DNA of 45,071 nt from Micromonospora noduli (GTDB lineage Bacteria > Actinomycetota > Actinomycetes > Mycobacteriales > Micromonosporaceae): NCBI RefSeq assembly GCF_003264365.1, contig NZ_PYAK01000050.1, forward strand, positions 1-45,071, written 5' to 3'. Numbering within the stretch: position 1 is the stretch's first letter; every line of letters begins with the position of its first letter. Both the position numbers and the translations under genes were made by a program. Below the pieces are notes generated by a model. That model was not told the DNA's origin, did not search any database, and saw only the letters and a list, made by a program, of their open reading frames with translations. Shown here piece after piece: positions 25,698 to 33,002 of the stretch.

Positions 25698-25733
25698 GAA
25701 ACCGCCCGCCGGCAGTTCCCGGCGGGCGGTTTC
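25698..25733. terminator. Bidirectional terminator between convergent genes
   Basis: GAAACCGCCCGCCGG (25698-25712) and its exact complement (25719-25733) form a 15-bp stem with a six-base loop. The stem ends in TTTC on one strand and in the complementary run on the other, so it can stop transcription from the small 25347 gene and from the carbonic anhydrase gene. Confidence 0.85.
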
Positions 25734-25750
25734 GCATGTCCCGGGCCGGG

Positions 25751-26374
25751 TCAGCCTGGATCGAGCAGGGCGACCTCGCCGCTGGCCAGGTCGTAGAGGC
25801 CGCCGACCACGGCCACCCGGCCGGCAGCCACCGGCGCGGCCAGCAGATCGTCCTGGCGCAGGGTGCGCACCGTGCGCCGGACGTGCCGGCGGATCGCCAG
25901 CGGCTGCACCGCCGGATCGTCGAGCCCCGCCTCGGTCACCGCCGGGGCGATCTCGTTCACCAGGTGCGCCAGCGACCCACCCGGACGCTGCCCGGTGCGC
26001 AGCGCCTCCACCGTGGCCTGCACCGCGCCGCACCGCTCGTGGCCGAGGACCATCACCAGCGGTACGCCGAGTTGGCCGACCACGTACTCGATCGAGCCGC
26101 GGACCGCGCGATCGAGCACGTGCCCCCCGGTACGGATCACGCAGATCGCGCCGAAGGTCTGGTCGAAGATCGCCTCCAACGGCACCCGGGAGTCGATGCA
26201 GCCCAGCACCACGGCGTACGGCTGCTGGTCGCCGGAGGCCGCGGCGGCGGCCGTGACGTCGTGTCCGTGCACCGGCTGGCCGCTGACGAACCGCCGATTG
26301 CCGGCGAGCAGGTCGGCCAGCGCGGCGCGGGGCGTACCGCCAGCCTGCCGCCCCTGCCCGGACGTCGCACCCAT
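25751..26374 (-). CDS. Beta-class carbonic anhydrase
   Basis: The enzyme interconverts CO2 and bicarbonate, supplying bicarbonate for carboxylases such as those of fatty-acid synthesis. Zinc ligands are visible as Cys in LGCIDSRVP (about residue 59), with its Asp-Arg dyad, and as His and Cys in LGHERCGAV (about residues 112 and 115). ATG 26374 is preferred because GGGAG lies five bases in front, giving 207 residues, a usual size. GTG 26452 would add 26 residues with no ribosome-binding site. There is no signal peptide, so it is cytoplasmic. It is divergent from the alpha/beta hydrolase gene. Confidence 0.93.
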   Translation of the reverse strand: MGATSGQGRQAGGTPRAALADLLAGNRRFVSGQPVHGHDVTAAAAASGDQQPYAVVLGCIDSRVPLEAIFDQTFGAICVIRTGGHVLDRAVRGSIEYVVGQLGVPLVMVLGHERCGAVQATVEALRTGQRPGGSLAHLVNEIAPAVTEAGLDDPAVQPLAIRRHVRRTVRTLRQDDLLAAPVAAGRVAVVGGLYDLASGEVALLDPG

Positions 26375-26543
26375 GGGCGCTCCCGACGACACCATGCCGT
26401 TCAGCTTGGCCCGCCGCCGTCCGGCACGGGCGAGGTCGGGAATGTTCGCCACGGGGCGATTGGCGTGGTGTCATGGCGGGTAGCCGGTGTTACCGCCGGG
26501 TATCCCGGTGCTGGTGGTACTGGGCGGCCCTGGGGAGGTGGCG

Positions 26544-27515
26544 ATGCCGGAGCGGTTCGAGGTCGGTCTGCCGGACGGTGTACGGCTCAACGTCGAGGCG
26601 ACGGGTCCGACGGACGCCCAGGTCACCGCCATCCTGCTGCACGGCTGGACGCTGGACGGACGTGCCTGGCACCGGCAGGTCGACGCGCTCACGGCACCGC
26701 CGTTCGGCGGTGCGGTGCGGGTGGTCGCCTACGACGCGCGGGGGCACGGCCGGTCCAGCTGCATGGCGCTGCCAACTGCGACAGTGGCCCAGTTGGGTGA
26801 CGACCTGGCCGCGGTGATCGACGCGGTCGCGCCGACCGGCCCGGTGGTGCTGGTCGGGCACTCGATGGGCGGCATGACGATCATGGAGTACGCCCACCGC
26901 CACCCCGCGCACTTCGCCGCCCGTACCGCCGGCCTGGTCTTCGTCTCGACCACCGCCGAGGGGCACACGCACACCGTCTACGGGCTCTCGCCGCGGATCG
27001 CCCGGTTGATCCGGCTGGCCGAGACGACCGGCGCCGGCGTGCTGGCCCGGTGTGGCTCGTGGCGCGCGCCCCGGGCACTGCTGAACGCGCTGCGACCGAG
27101 CATCCGGTGGATGCTCTTCGGTGACCGCTGCGAGCCGGCCGACATCCGCCTGGTGACCTCCGCGGTGGCTCGGGCCTCGCTGCGTTCGATCGGCGGGTTC
27201 CGCGCCTCCATCGGCACCCAGCACCGACTGGACACCCTCGCCGCGTTGGCCCACCTGCCGGCCGCCGCCCTGGTCGGCGACCGGGACCGGCTGACCCCAC
27301 CGCCGTGCGCCGAGTCGATCGCGGCGGCCCTGCCGGCCACCGAGCTGACCGTCTGCCCGGGTGCCGGGCACATGCTGATGATGGAACGTCCGGACGAGGT
27401 CAACGCCGCGCTCACCGGCGTGCTGCGACGGGTGCTCGCCGAATCGCCGCCGGCCCACCGTGGCGCATCGCCGCCGGCTCACCGTGGCACGGCCCCCGCC
27501 GAGGCGGGTGCCTGA
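26544..27515 (+). CDS. Alpha/beta hydrolase
   Basis: Starting at ATG 26544 behind GGGGAGG, the protein has 323 residues. ILLHGWTLDGRAWHRQVD provides the oxyanion region, VLVGHSMGGMTIM holds the nucleophile Ser, a late Asp lies in LVGDRDRLTPP, and the catalytic His is in CPGAGHMLMMERP. That order is standard for the fold. The substrate cannot be read off; esterase, lipase or epoxide-type chemistry is possible. The C-terminal tail carries a 24-bp tandem duplication encoding SPPAHRGA twice. It is divergent from the carbonic anhydrase gene and 107 nt before the HelD-like gene. Confidence 0.9.
   Translation: MPERFEVGLPDGVRLNVEATGPTDAQVTAILLHGWTLDGRAWHRQVDALTAPPFGGAVRVVAYDARGHGRSSCMALPTATVAQLGDDLAAVIDAVAPTGPVVLVGHSMGGMTIMEYAHRHPAHFAARTAGLVFVSTTAEGHTHTVYGLSPRIARLIRLAETTGAGVLARCGSWRAPRALLNALRPSIRWMLFGDRCEPADIRLVTSAVARASLRSIGGFRASIGTQHRLDTLAALAHLPAAALVGDRDRLTPPPCAESIAAALPATELTVCPGAGHMLMMERPDEVNAALTGVLRRVLAESPPAHRGASPPAHRGTAPAEAGA
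27444..27491 (+). repeat. 24-bp tandem duplication in the hydrolase C-terminus
   Basis: Two in-frame 24-bp units (27444-27467 and 27468-27491), almost identical, encode SPPAHRGA and SPPAHRGT at the very end of the alpha/beta hydrolase gene, outside its catalytic fold. Confidence 0.8.
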
Positions 27516-27622
27516 GCACGTTCGCGCACCTCGGGCGCGGCGGGTCGGGCCCAGGGCCGTACTCTTCTCGGTTGGCCCGCGCGGTTCCCGCCGCCTGCCG
27601 GCGACCTCTGAAGGAGCGTGCG

Positions 27623-29740
27623 TTGACCGACCAGACCGGCCTGGAGCAGGAGATCGCCGTCGAGCAACGACACCTCGACCGGGTGTACGCCCGACTGGCC
27701 GAGCTGCGGCAGTCGGCCGTCCGCGCCGAGCGTGACGGCTACCGGATGGCCCGGGTGGGCACGCACGGCGCCCTGGTCGAGCGCGACGCGATGGTCTTCC
27801 ACGCGGCGCAGCGGCGGCACACCCTGGACGCCGAGCACGAGGGGCTGGTCTTCGGCCGCCTGGACCTGCGCGACCGTCAGGTGCTGCACGTCGGGCGACT
27901 GGGGATCCGCGACGAGAACGCCGTCACGCTTGTCGTCGACTGGCGCGCGCCGGCCGCCGCCGCCTTCTACCAGGCCACCCCGGCGCAGCCGCTGGACGTG
28001 GTACGGCGCCGCACCATCCAGTCCCGCGCCGAGCGGGTCACCCGGATCGAGGACGACCTGCTGGACCCGACGGCCGCCCCGGAGGGGATGACTGTCGTCG
28101 GTGACGGCGCGTTGCTGGCCACCCTGTCCAAGGCCACCGGTCGGGGCATGCGTGACATCGTGGCGACCATCCAGCGGGAGCAGGACGAGGCGATCCGCTC
28201 ACCCGGCTCCGGGGTGACGATCGTCGCGGGCGGCCCCGGCACCGGCAAGACCGCTGTCGCCCTGCACCGGGCCGCGTTCCTGCTGTACTCCGACCGCAGC
28301 CGCTACGCCGGCGGCGGCATCCTTGTGGTGGGCCCGTCGTCGGTCTTCGTCGAGTACATCGGCTCCGTGCTGCCGTCGCTCGGCGAGGACACCGCGACCC
28401 TGCACTCGCTGGGCACCCTCTTCCCGGGGATGACCGCCACCCGCCCTGACCCGCCCGAGGTGGCGGCGGTGAAGGGCTCGCTGCGGATGCGCCGGGTGCT
28501 GGAGCGGGCGGCCCGCGACGCGGTGCCGGGCGGCCCGGGTGAGCTGCGGCTGCTCTACCGCGGCACGCTGCTGCGGCTGGACCGGGCCGCGCTGGACCGG
28601 ATCCGGGACCGCGCGCTGCAACGCGGCGCACGACGCAACGAGGTGCGCCGGGCCGGTTTCGACGGGGTGTTCGCCGCGCTCTGGGCGCAGGCCCGTGAGC
28701 TGAGCAGCGGTCGACTGCCGGAGCAACCGGCCTTCGAGGCGGAGATCGCCGAGCGGTCGGAGTTCCGGGAGTTCCTCAAGGCGTGGTGGCCTCGGCTGCA
28801 CCCCCGGCACGTGCTCGGCTGGCTGGCGCAGCCGGACCGGCTGCGCCGGTACGCCGGGGGGATCCTCTCCTCGGCGGAGATCCGGCTGCTCAACGCCGCT
28901 TACCGGAACCTGGACTCGGCTGGGCTGACCATCGCCGACGTGGCGTTGCTGGACGAGTTGGACGCGCTGCTCGGTAAGCCCGCGCAGCCGGCTCGCGCGC
29001 GACGCGATCCGTTCCAGCTCGCTGGCGGCGTCCGTGAGCTGAGCACCCTCGGTGAACGGCAGCGGGCCGCCCGCGCGGCGGCCCGGGAGCGTCCGGAGGA
29101 CTACCGGGAGTACGCGCACGTGGTGGTGGACGAGGCGCAGGACGTCTCGCCGATGCAGTGGCGGATGATCGGTCGACGCGGCCGGCTGGCCTCCTGGACC
29201 GTGGTGGGCGACCCCGCGCAGACCGCGTGGACCGGCGATCCGGAGGAGCTGACCCGAGCCCGCGACCAGGCGCTGGGCCGGCGCAAGCGACACGACTTCA
29301 CGCTCACCACGAACTACCGCAACTCGGCGGAGATCTTCGCGGTGGCGGCGGCGGAGATCCGTCGGCTCTACCCGGACCTGCCGCTGCCGACCGCCGTGCG
29401 CTCCACCGGGGTCGAGCCGGTGGAGCTGGTGGTGCCCGCGACGGGGTTGGAGACCGCGACCGTGGAGGCCGCCGCCGGCCTGCTGGCCGAGGTGGAGGGC
29501 ACGGTCGGGGTGATCACGCCGGTCCCCCGCCGGGACGAGGTCGCCGGGTGGCTGGGCGCGCTCGGCGCGCCGAGGTTGCAGGTGGTGACCAGCCTGGAGG
29601 CCAAGGGCATGGAGTACGACGGGGTGGTGCTGGTCGCCCCGAGCGAGATCCGGGCGGATCCGGGCGCGGGGGTGCGCACCCTGTACGTGGCGCTCTCCCG
29701 AGCCACCCAGCGGCTCACCACCATCGACCCGACCGGCTGA
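27623..29740 (+). CDS. HelD-like UvrD-family ATPase (RNA polymerase-associated)
   Basis: The protein has 705 residues from TTG 27623, with AAGGAG six bases upstream. The N-terminus EQEIAVEQRHLDRVYARLAEL is a coiled coil, as in HelD. VAGGPGTGKTAVALHRAA, near residue 205, is Walker A. VVVDEAQDVSPMQWRMIGRR, near residue 500, is Walker B, and SWTVVGDPAQTAW follows as motif III. The C-terminal RecA domain ends with LEAKGMEYDGVVLV and LYVALSRATQRL. Actinobacterial HelD proteins bind RNA polymerase and help recycle stalled complexes, and some forms (HelR) give rifamycin resistance. Which type this is cannot be told by eye. A generic UvrD/Rep helicase is the alternative. Confidence 0.88.
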   Translation: MTDQTGLEQEIAVEQRHLDRVYARLAELRQSAVRAERDGYRMARVGTHGALVERDAMVFHAAQRRHTLDAEHEGLVFGRLDLRDRQVLHVGRLGIRDENAVTLVVDWRAPAAAAFYQATPAQPLDVVRRRTIQSRAERVTRIEDDLLDPTAAPEGMTVVGDGALLATLSKATGRGMRDIVATIQREQDEAIRSPGSGVTIVAGGPGTGKTAVALHRAAFLLYSDRSRYAGGGILVVGPSSVFVEYIGSVLPSLGEDTATLHSLGTLFPGMTATRPDPPEVAAVKGSLRMRRVLERAARDAVPGGPGELRLLYRGTLLRLDRAALDRIRDRALQRGARRNEVRRAGFDGVFAALWAQARELSSGRLPEQPAFEAEIAERSEFREFLKAWWPRLHPRHVLGWLAQPDRLRRYAGGILSSAEIRLLNAAYRNLDSAGLTIADVALLDELDALLGKPAQPARARRDPFQLAGGVRELSTLGERQRAARAAARERPEDYREYAHVVVDEAQDVSPMQWRMIGRRGRLASWTVVGDPAQTAWTGDPEELTRARDQALGRRKRHDFTLTTNYRNSAEIFAVAAAEIRRLYPDLPLPTAVRSTGVEPVELVVPATGLETATVEAAAGLLAEVEGTVGVITPVPRRDEVAGWLGALGAPRLQVVTSLEAKGMEYDGVVLVAPSEIRADPGAGVRTLYVALSRATQRLTTIDPTG

Positions 29741-29781
29741 CGTGCGCGGACTGCCGCCAGCGGAAGGCCCTGCCCGTACAC

Positions 29782-29810
29782 TTGCACACATAGCGATGTG
29801 AACATACATT
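29782..29810 (+). promoter_or_regulatory. Promoter with operator-like dyad, metal transporter gene
   Basis: TTGCAC (29782-29787) and TACATT (29805-29810) are spaced by 17 bases. The perfect dyad CACAT-AGCG-ATGTG spans 29787-29800, within the spacer. This is an A/T-rich island in otherwise GC-rich DNA. The predicted transcript start leaves a leader of about 30 nt with GGAAGG at 29833-29838. A repressor bound at the dyad would block the polymerase (inference). Confidence 0.65.
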
Positions 29811-29846
29811 TGACCGGGTCCCGACCAGCGGCGGAAGGTGGTTCTC

Positions 29847-30764
29847 GTGGGCGCAGGTCATGACCACCACCATGGGTCCGTCGCCAATGCCGCACACCAG
29901 CACCGAGGTCGACTCTGGGCGGCTTTCGGGTTGCTCGCCACCCTGATGGCGGTCGAGGCGGTGGCCGCCCTGCACACCGGCTCGCTCGCCCTGCTCTCCG
30001 ACGCCGGGCACATGTTCACCGACGTGCTCGGCATCGGGATGGCGCTCGCTGCCATCACGGCGACCCGGCGGGCCACCGGCGACCCGCAGCGCACCTTCGG
30101 GCTCTACCGGCTCGAGGTGCTCGCCGCGCTGGCCAACGCCGTCCTGCTCTCCGGCGTCGCGATCTACGTAGTGATCGAGGCGATCCGCCGTTTCGGCGAC
30201 CCGCACCAGGTCATCGCCGGCCCGATGCTCGCGGTGGCCGTGCTCGGCCTGCTCGCGAACATCGCCGCCTTCGCGCTGCTGCGCGCCGGGGCCCGGGAGA
30301 GCATCAACCTCCAGGGTGCCTACCTGGAGGTGCTCGGTGACCTGCTCGGCTCGCTCGGCGTCATCGGCGCGGCACTGCTCATCACCGTCACCGACTGGTG
30401 GTGGGCCGACCCCCTGGTCGCGGTCGCCATCGGCGTGTTCATCCTGCCGCGCACCTGGCGGCTGGCCCGCGCCGCCATCCGCATCCTGGTGCAGGCCGCC
30501 CCGGAGCACCTCCAGGTGACGGCCGTGCACGACCGGCTCGCCGCCGTCCCCGGTGTCGTCGAGGTGCACGACCTGCACGTCTGGACGCTCACCTCGGGCA
30601 TGGAGGTCGCCTCCGCTCACCTGACCATGGCACCCGGCGCGGAGGTCGGCGCGGTGCTCACCGCGGCGCGTACGGCCCTGCATGACGACTTCCGCATCGA
30701 GCACGCGACGTTGCAGATCGAGCCCGGCGCCGCTTCTGGAGCCTGTGGCTCCATCGAATGGTGA
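29847..30764 (+). CDS. Cation diffusion facilitator (zinc/divalent metal exporter)
   Basis: GTG 29847 is chosen because GGAAGG at 29833-29838 is eight bases upstream; GTG 29838 overlaps that site. The product has 305 residues. A His-rich N-terminus (GAGHDHHHG) and six hydrophobic segments fit ZitB/CzcD-type transporters. TM2 has LLSDAGHMFTD, the HxxxD metal site (about residues 55 and 59). In TM5 the usual HxxxD reads YLEVLGDLLGS, with Glu (about residue 161) in place of His. The cytoplasmic C-terminal domain has PGVVEVHDLHVWTLTSG. The protein probably pumps divalent metal out in exchange for protons. No ArsR/MerR regulator gene is adjacent. Confidence 0.93.
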   Translation: MGAGHDHHHGSVANAAHQHRGRLWAAFGLLATLMAVEAVAALHTGSLALLSDAGHMFTDVLGIGMALAAITATRRATGDPQRTFGLYRLEVLAALANAVLLSGVAIYVVIEAIRRFGDPHQVIAGPMLAVAVLGLLANIAAFALLRAGARESINLQGAYLEVLGDLLGSLGVIGAALLITVTDWWWADPLVAVAIGVFILPRTWRLARAAIRILVQAAPEHLQVTAVHDRLAAVPGVVEVHDLHVWTLTSGMEVASAHLTMAPGAEVGAVLTAARTALHDDFRIEHATLQIEPGAASGACGSIEW

Positions 30765-30884
30765 CGGAGCCGTAATTTTCCGTGGTGACGCACGCACCGT
30801 CCGTCACAATGGCTGCAGGGGTCCCACCGGCACCGGTAGGCTCGGTCCCGGCCTCCACCAGGCGGCGCCCTCCCGGCGCCGGTG

Positions 30885-31003
30885 GCGGTCGCCGCCTAAT
30901 CGCCCAACTGGGCGAACCGGGGAACCATGTTCCTGGGGTGTATCCGCGTCAGCGGTAGGGATCTTCCGTCCCGAACCCGTCAGCTAACCCGGTCGGCGGC
31001 TGA
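30885..31003 (+). ncRNA. Cyclic-di-AMP riboswitch (ydaO/yuaA type)
   Basis: The sequence carries the conserved blocks of the ydaO-yuaA aptamer in order: GCCGCCTAATCGCCC, CGGGGAACCA, GGGGTGTATCCG, GTAGGG, TCCCGAACCCGTCAGCTAACCC (in part), then GGTCGGCGGC. The outer stem P1 pairs GCCGCC at 30891-30896 with GGCGGC at 30995-31000. In actinobacteria this class usually precedes genes for cell-wall remodelling proteins (NlpC/P60, Rpf-like), which matches the exported coiled-coil gene that starts 16 nt downstream. The ligand c-di-AMP signals osmotic and cell-wall state. Control mode is discussed under findings. Confidence 0.93.
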
Positions 31004-31019
31004 CGGAAGGACATGCGCA

Positions 31020-32084
31020 GTGGCACCAGCACGACCACCCGCCGCCCGCCTGGCGGCCCTGATCGTCGCGATGTTCGCCCTCGGCGTCGCGCTTCCGGCC
31101 GGCACCGCCTCGGCCGCTCCCCCGACCGGCCTGCGGGCCGCCGCACCCGACTCCGACGAGGAGGGCGGCACCCCGGCGTTGCGGGCCCAACTCGAGGCGG
31201 CCAGCAAGGGCTACCTGGACGCGAAGCGCGCCCTGGACACCTCCGTGCAACGGCAGAAGCAGCTCGCCACCCAGCTGAAGACCATCGAGGTCGAGATCGA
31301 GCAGCGCAACGGCAAGGTCGGCGAGATCGCCGAAGTGGCCTACCGCACCGGTCGGCTCGGCGCGATGTCGGCGCTGCTCAACAGCAACACCCCGGAAGGT
31401 TTCATGGACCGGGCGGCCGCGCTGGACGCGGTGGCCGCCAACGAGGACCGGGTGCTGCGCGACCTGCTGAACAGCAAGGACAAGGCCAACCGCACCCGCG
31501 TCGGCCTGGACGGCGAGATCAACGAACAGCGCAAGCAGGTCGCGGTGATGGCCAAGCGCAAGGAGCAGGCCGAACGGGCCCTGACCGTGGCCACCGCACC
31601 CAAACCGCAGACCACCGCCGACACCGGCTCCAACCGGGGCACCTCCAGCGCCAACGCGACGGCCGCGCCGCGCAACTCCGACGGCTCCTGGCCCTCCGAG
31701 TCGTGCAGCGTCAACGACCCCACCCCGGCCAGCGGCTGCATCACCCCACGCACCCTGCACGCGCTCAACCAGGCCAAGGCCGCGGGATTCACCCGGTACG
31801 TCTCGTGCCACCGCCCCAGCGGCTCCGGTGAACACCCGAAGGGCCGGGCCTGCGACTTCGCGGCGCAGAAGGGCGGCTTCGGCGGGGACGCCACCGGCGG
31901 CGACAAGACGTACGGCAACAACCTGGCCGCGTACTTCATCCGCAACGCGGACCGGCTCGCCGTGCTCTACGTGATCTGGTACAGGCAGATCTGGCTGCCC
32001 AGCAGCGGGTGGAAGTCGTACAGCGGGGCGCACGGCACCCCGTCGACCGACCACACCAACCACGTACACCTGTCGGTCTACTGA
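31020..32084 (+). CDS. Exported coiled-coil protein with C-terminal ARB_07466-like domain, probable cell-wall factor
   Basis: The gene encodes 354 residues from GTG 31020, with GGAAGGA at 31005-31011. A signal peptide ends at ASAAPP. Residues about 50-200 form a long coiled coil (ALRAQLEAASKGYLDAKRAL... and EVEIEQRNGKVGEIAEVAYR), like the N-terminal part of CwlO/RipA-type hydrolases. After a Ser/Thr/Ala linker comes a C-terminal domain with CSVNDPTPASGCITPRTLHAL, YVSCHRPSGSGEHPKGRACDFA and HTNHVHLSVY, where Cys, His and Asp are spaced as in the ARB_07466-like fold (possible metal site). The c-di-AMP riboswitch in its leader points to a role in the envelope. No NlpC/P60 Cys-His pair is seen. 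A hairpin terminator follows. Confidence 0.88.
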   Translation: MAPARPPAARLAALIVAMFALGVALPAGTASAAPPTGLRAAAPDSDEEGGTPALRAQLEAASKGYLDAKRALDTSVQRQKQLATQLKTIEVEIEQRNGKVGEIAEVAYRTGRLGAMSALLNSNTPEGFMDRAAALDAVAANEDRVLRDLLNSKDKANRTRVGLDGEINEQRKQVAVMAKRKEQAERALTVATAPKPQTTADTGSNRGTSSANATAAPRNSDGSWPSESCSVNDPTPASGCITPRTLHALNQAKAAGFTRYVSCHRPSGSGEHPKGRACDFAAQKGGFGGDATGGDKTYGNNLAAYFIRNADRLAVLYVIWYRQIWLPSSGWKSYSGAHGTPSTDHTNHVHLSVY

Positions 32085-32093
32085 CCCACGCGT

Positions 32094-32135
32094 CGTGATG
32101 CCTGTGAGTCGTCGTGATGACTCACAGGCATCACG
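32094..32135 (+). terminator. Strong hairpin after the riboswitch-controlled gene
   Basis: A perfect 17-bp stem (CGTGATGCCTGTGAGTC at 32094-32110 and complement at 32119-32135) with an eight-base loop starts nine bases after the stop. There is no U-run, which is common for actinobacterial terminators. Confidence 0.75.
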
Positions 32136-32226
32136 TGCGTCCGGGGTCGGGCTACGTCGCCGGGCGTACCCCTGATGTCGTCGCTCGTCGGACGACCCGG
32201 CCGCGGTCGGCGGGCAGCATCGCGGT

Positions 32227-32736
32227 ATGCCTCGGATCCGACCCACCACCCGCAAGGCGCTGCTCACCCTGCACCTCGTCACCTCGCTCGGCTGGCTCGG
32301 CGCCGACCTGGTGCTGCTCACCCTCGGCATCGCCGTGCAGCGAGGTGCCGACCCGGCGGTGGTCTATCCGGTCACGGCCCTGGTCGGCACGCTGCTGTTC
32401 GCGCCGCTGAGCGTCCTGGTCTGGCTGATCGGAGTCGCCAGCTCGCTACTCACCCCGTGGGGTCTGCTGCGCCACCGCTGGGTGCTGGTCAAGCTCGTGC
32501 TCACCACGGTGATGGTCGGGCTGGTGCTGTTCCTGCTCACCCCGAACCTGCGTCACGCCGGAGCGGTCGGCGCCGCCCTGCCCGCCCGGGATCGCGCCGA
32601 CCTGGTCATCGCGCCGGCGGTGTCGACCAGCCTGATGATCATCGCGACGGTGCTGTCCACCTACAAGCCGTGGGGCCGGCGTCCCGCCACCCGATCCGCC
32701 CGCACGAGCCGTGATCGCGCCGGAACCACGGTCTAG
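32227..32736 (+). CDS. Small integral membrane protein of unknown function
   Basis: The 169-residue protein has four hydrophobic segments: LTLHLVTSLGWLGADLVLLTLGIAV, TALVGTLLFAPLSVLVWLIGVASS, WVLVKLVLTTVMVGLVLFLLTP and LVIAPAVSTSLMIIATVLSTY. A His lies in the first (HLVTSLGW) and a conserved-looking RHRWVLVK precedes the third. It resembles the DUF2269-like membrane proteins of actinobacteria (inference). The basic tail after the last helix is probably cytoplasmic. ATG 32227 has only a weak ribosome-binding site. No catalytic role is assigned. Confidence 0.8.
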   Translation: MPRIRPTTRKALLTLHLVTSLGWLGADLVLLTLGIAVQRGADPAVVYPVTALVGTLLFAPLSVLVWLIGVASSLLTPWGLLRHRWVLVKLVLTTVMVGLVLFLLTPNLRHAGAVGAALPARDRADLVIAPAVSTSLMIIATVLSTYKPWGRRPATRSARTSRDRAGTTV

Positions 32737-33002
32737 GCGCCGCGGCCGCTGCACGCGGGCGCCGCAGCGACCTCGCCTTGCTGCTCGGGGGAGTCTCGCT
32801 GGTAGGCGTTATACCAAGGAGTCATATTTATACCTCTGAGGTATGTCGCTCACCGGAGTAGCACCGCCCGACGGATGTCGCCACGGCGACCTCTGCCTGC
32901 TGAAACGACAGTGACACCCAGGCCCTGAGCACGATGGTGCAGCGCCAGCGCCGAACACGGCGCTGGGCGGCGCGGAGCGACAGCGGGCGGCGCGGGCGCG
33001 GG
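32737..33002. other. Gap between convergent genes with orphan operator-like dyad
   Basis: These 266 bases lie between two gene tails. ATACCTC-T-GAGGTAT at 32830-32844 is a perfect 7-bp inverted repeat, embedded in an A/T-rich patch starting near 32809. It overlaps an ATG (32843) that opens a frame of only 23 codons beginning Met-Ser-Leu. No full gene is present on either strand. Confidence 0.6.

Noticed and set aside
27516..27622. Rifamycin-associated element upstream of the HelD-like gene
   Set aside because: No inverted repeat of the expected kind was found in the intergenic stretch.
30762..30807. 8-bp perfect inverted repeat GTGACGGA/TCCGTCAC after the CDF gene
   Set aside because: The arms are 30 bases apart and the left arm overlaps the stop codon; a terminator or operator role is not convincing.
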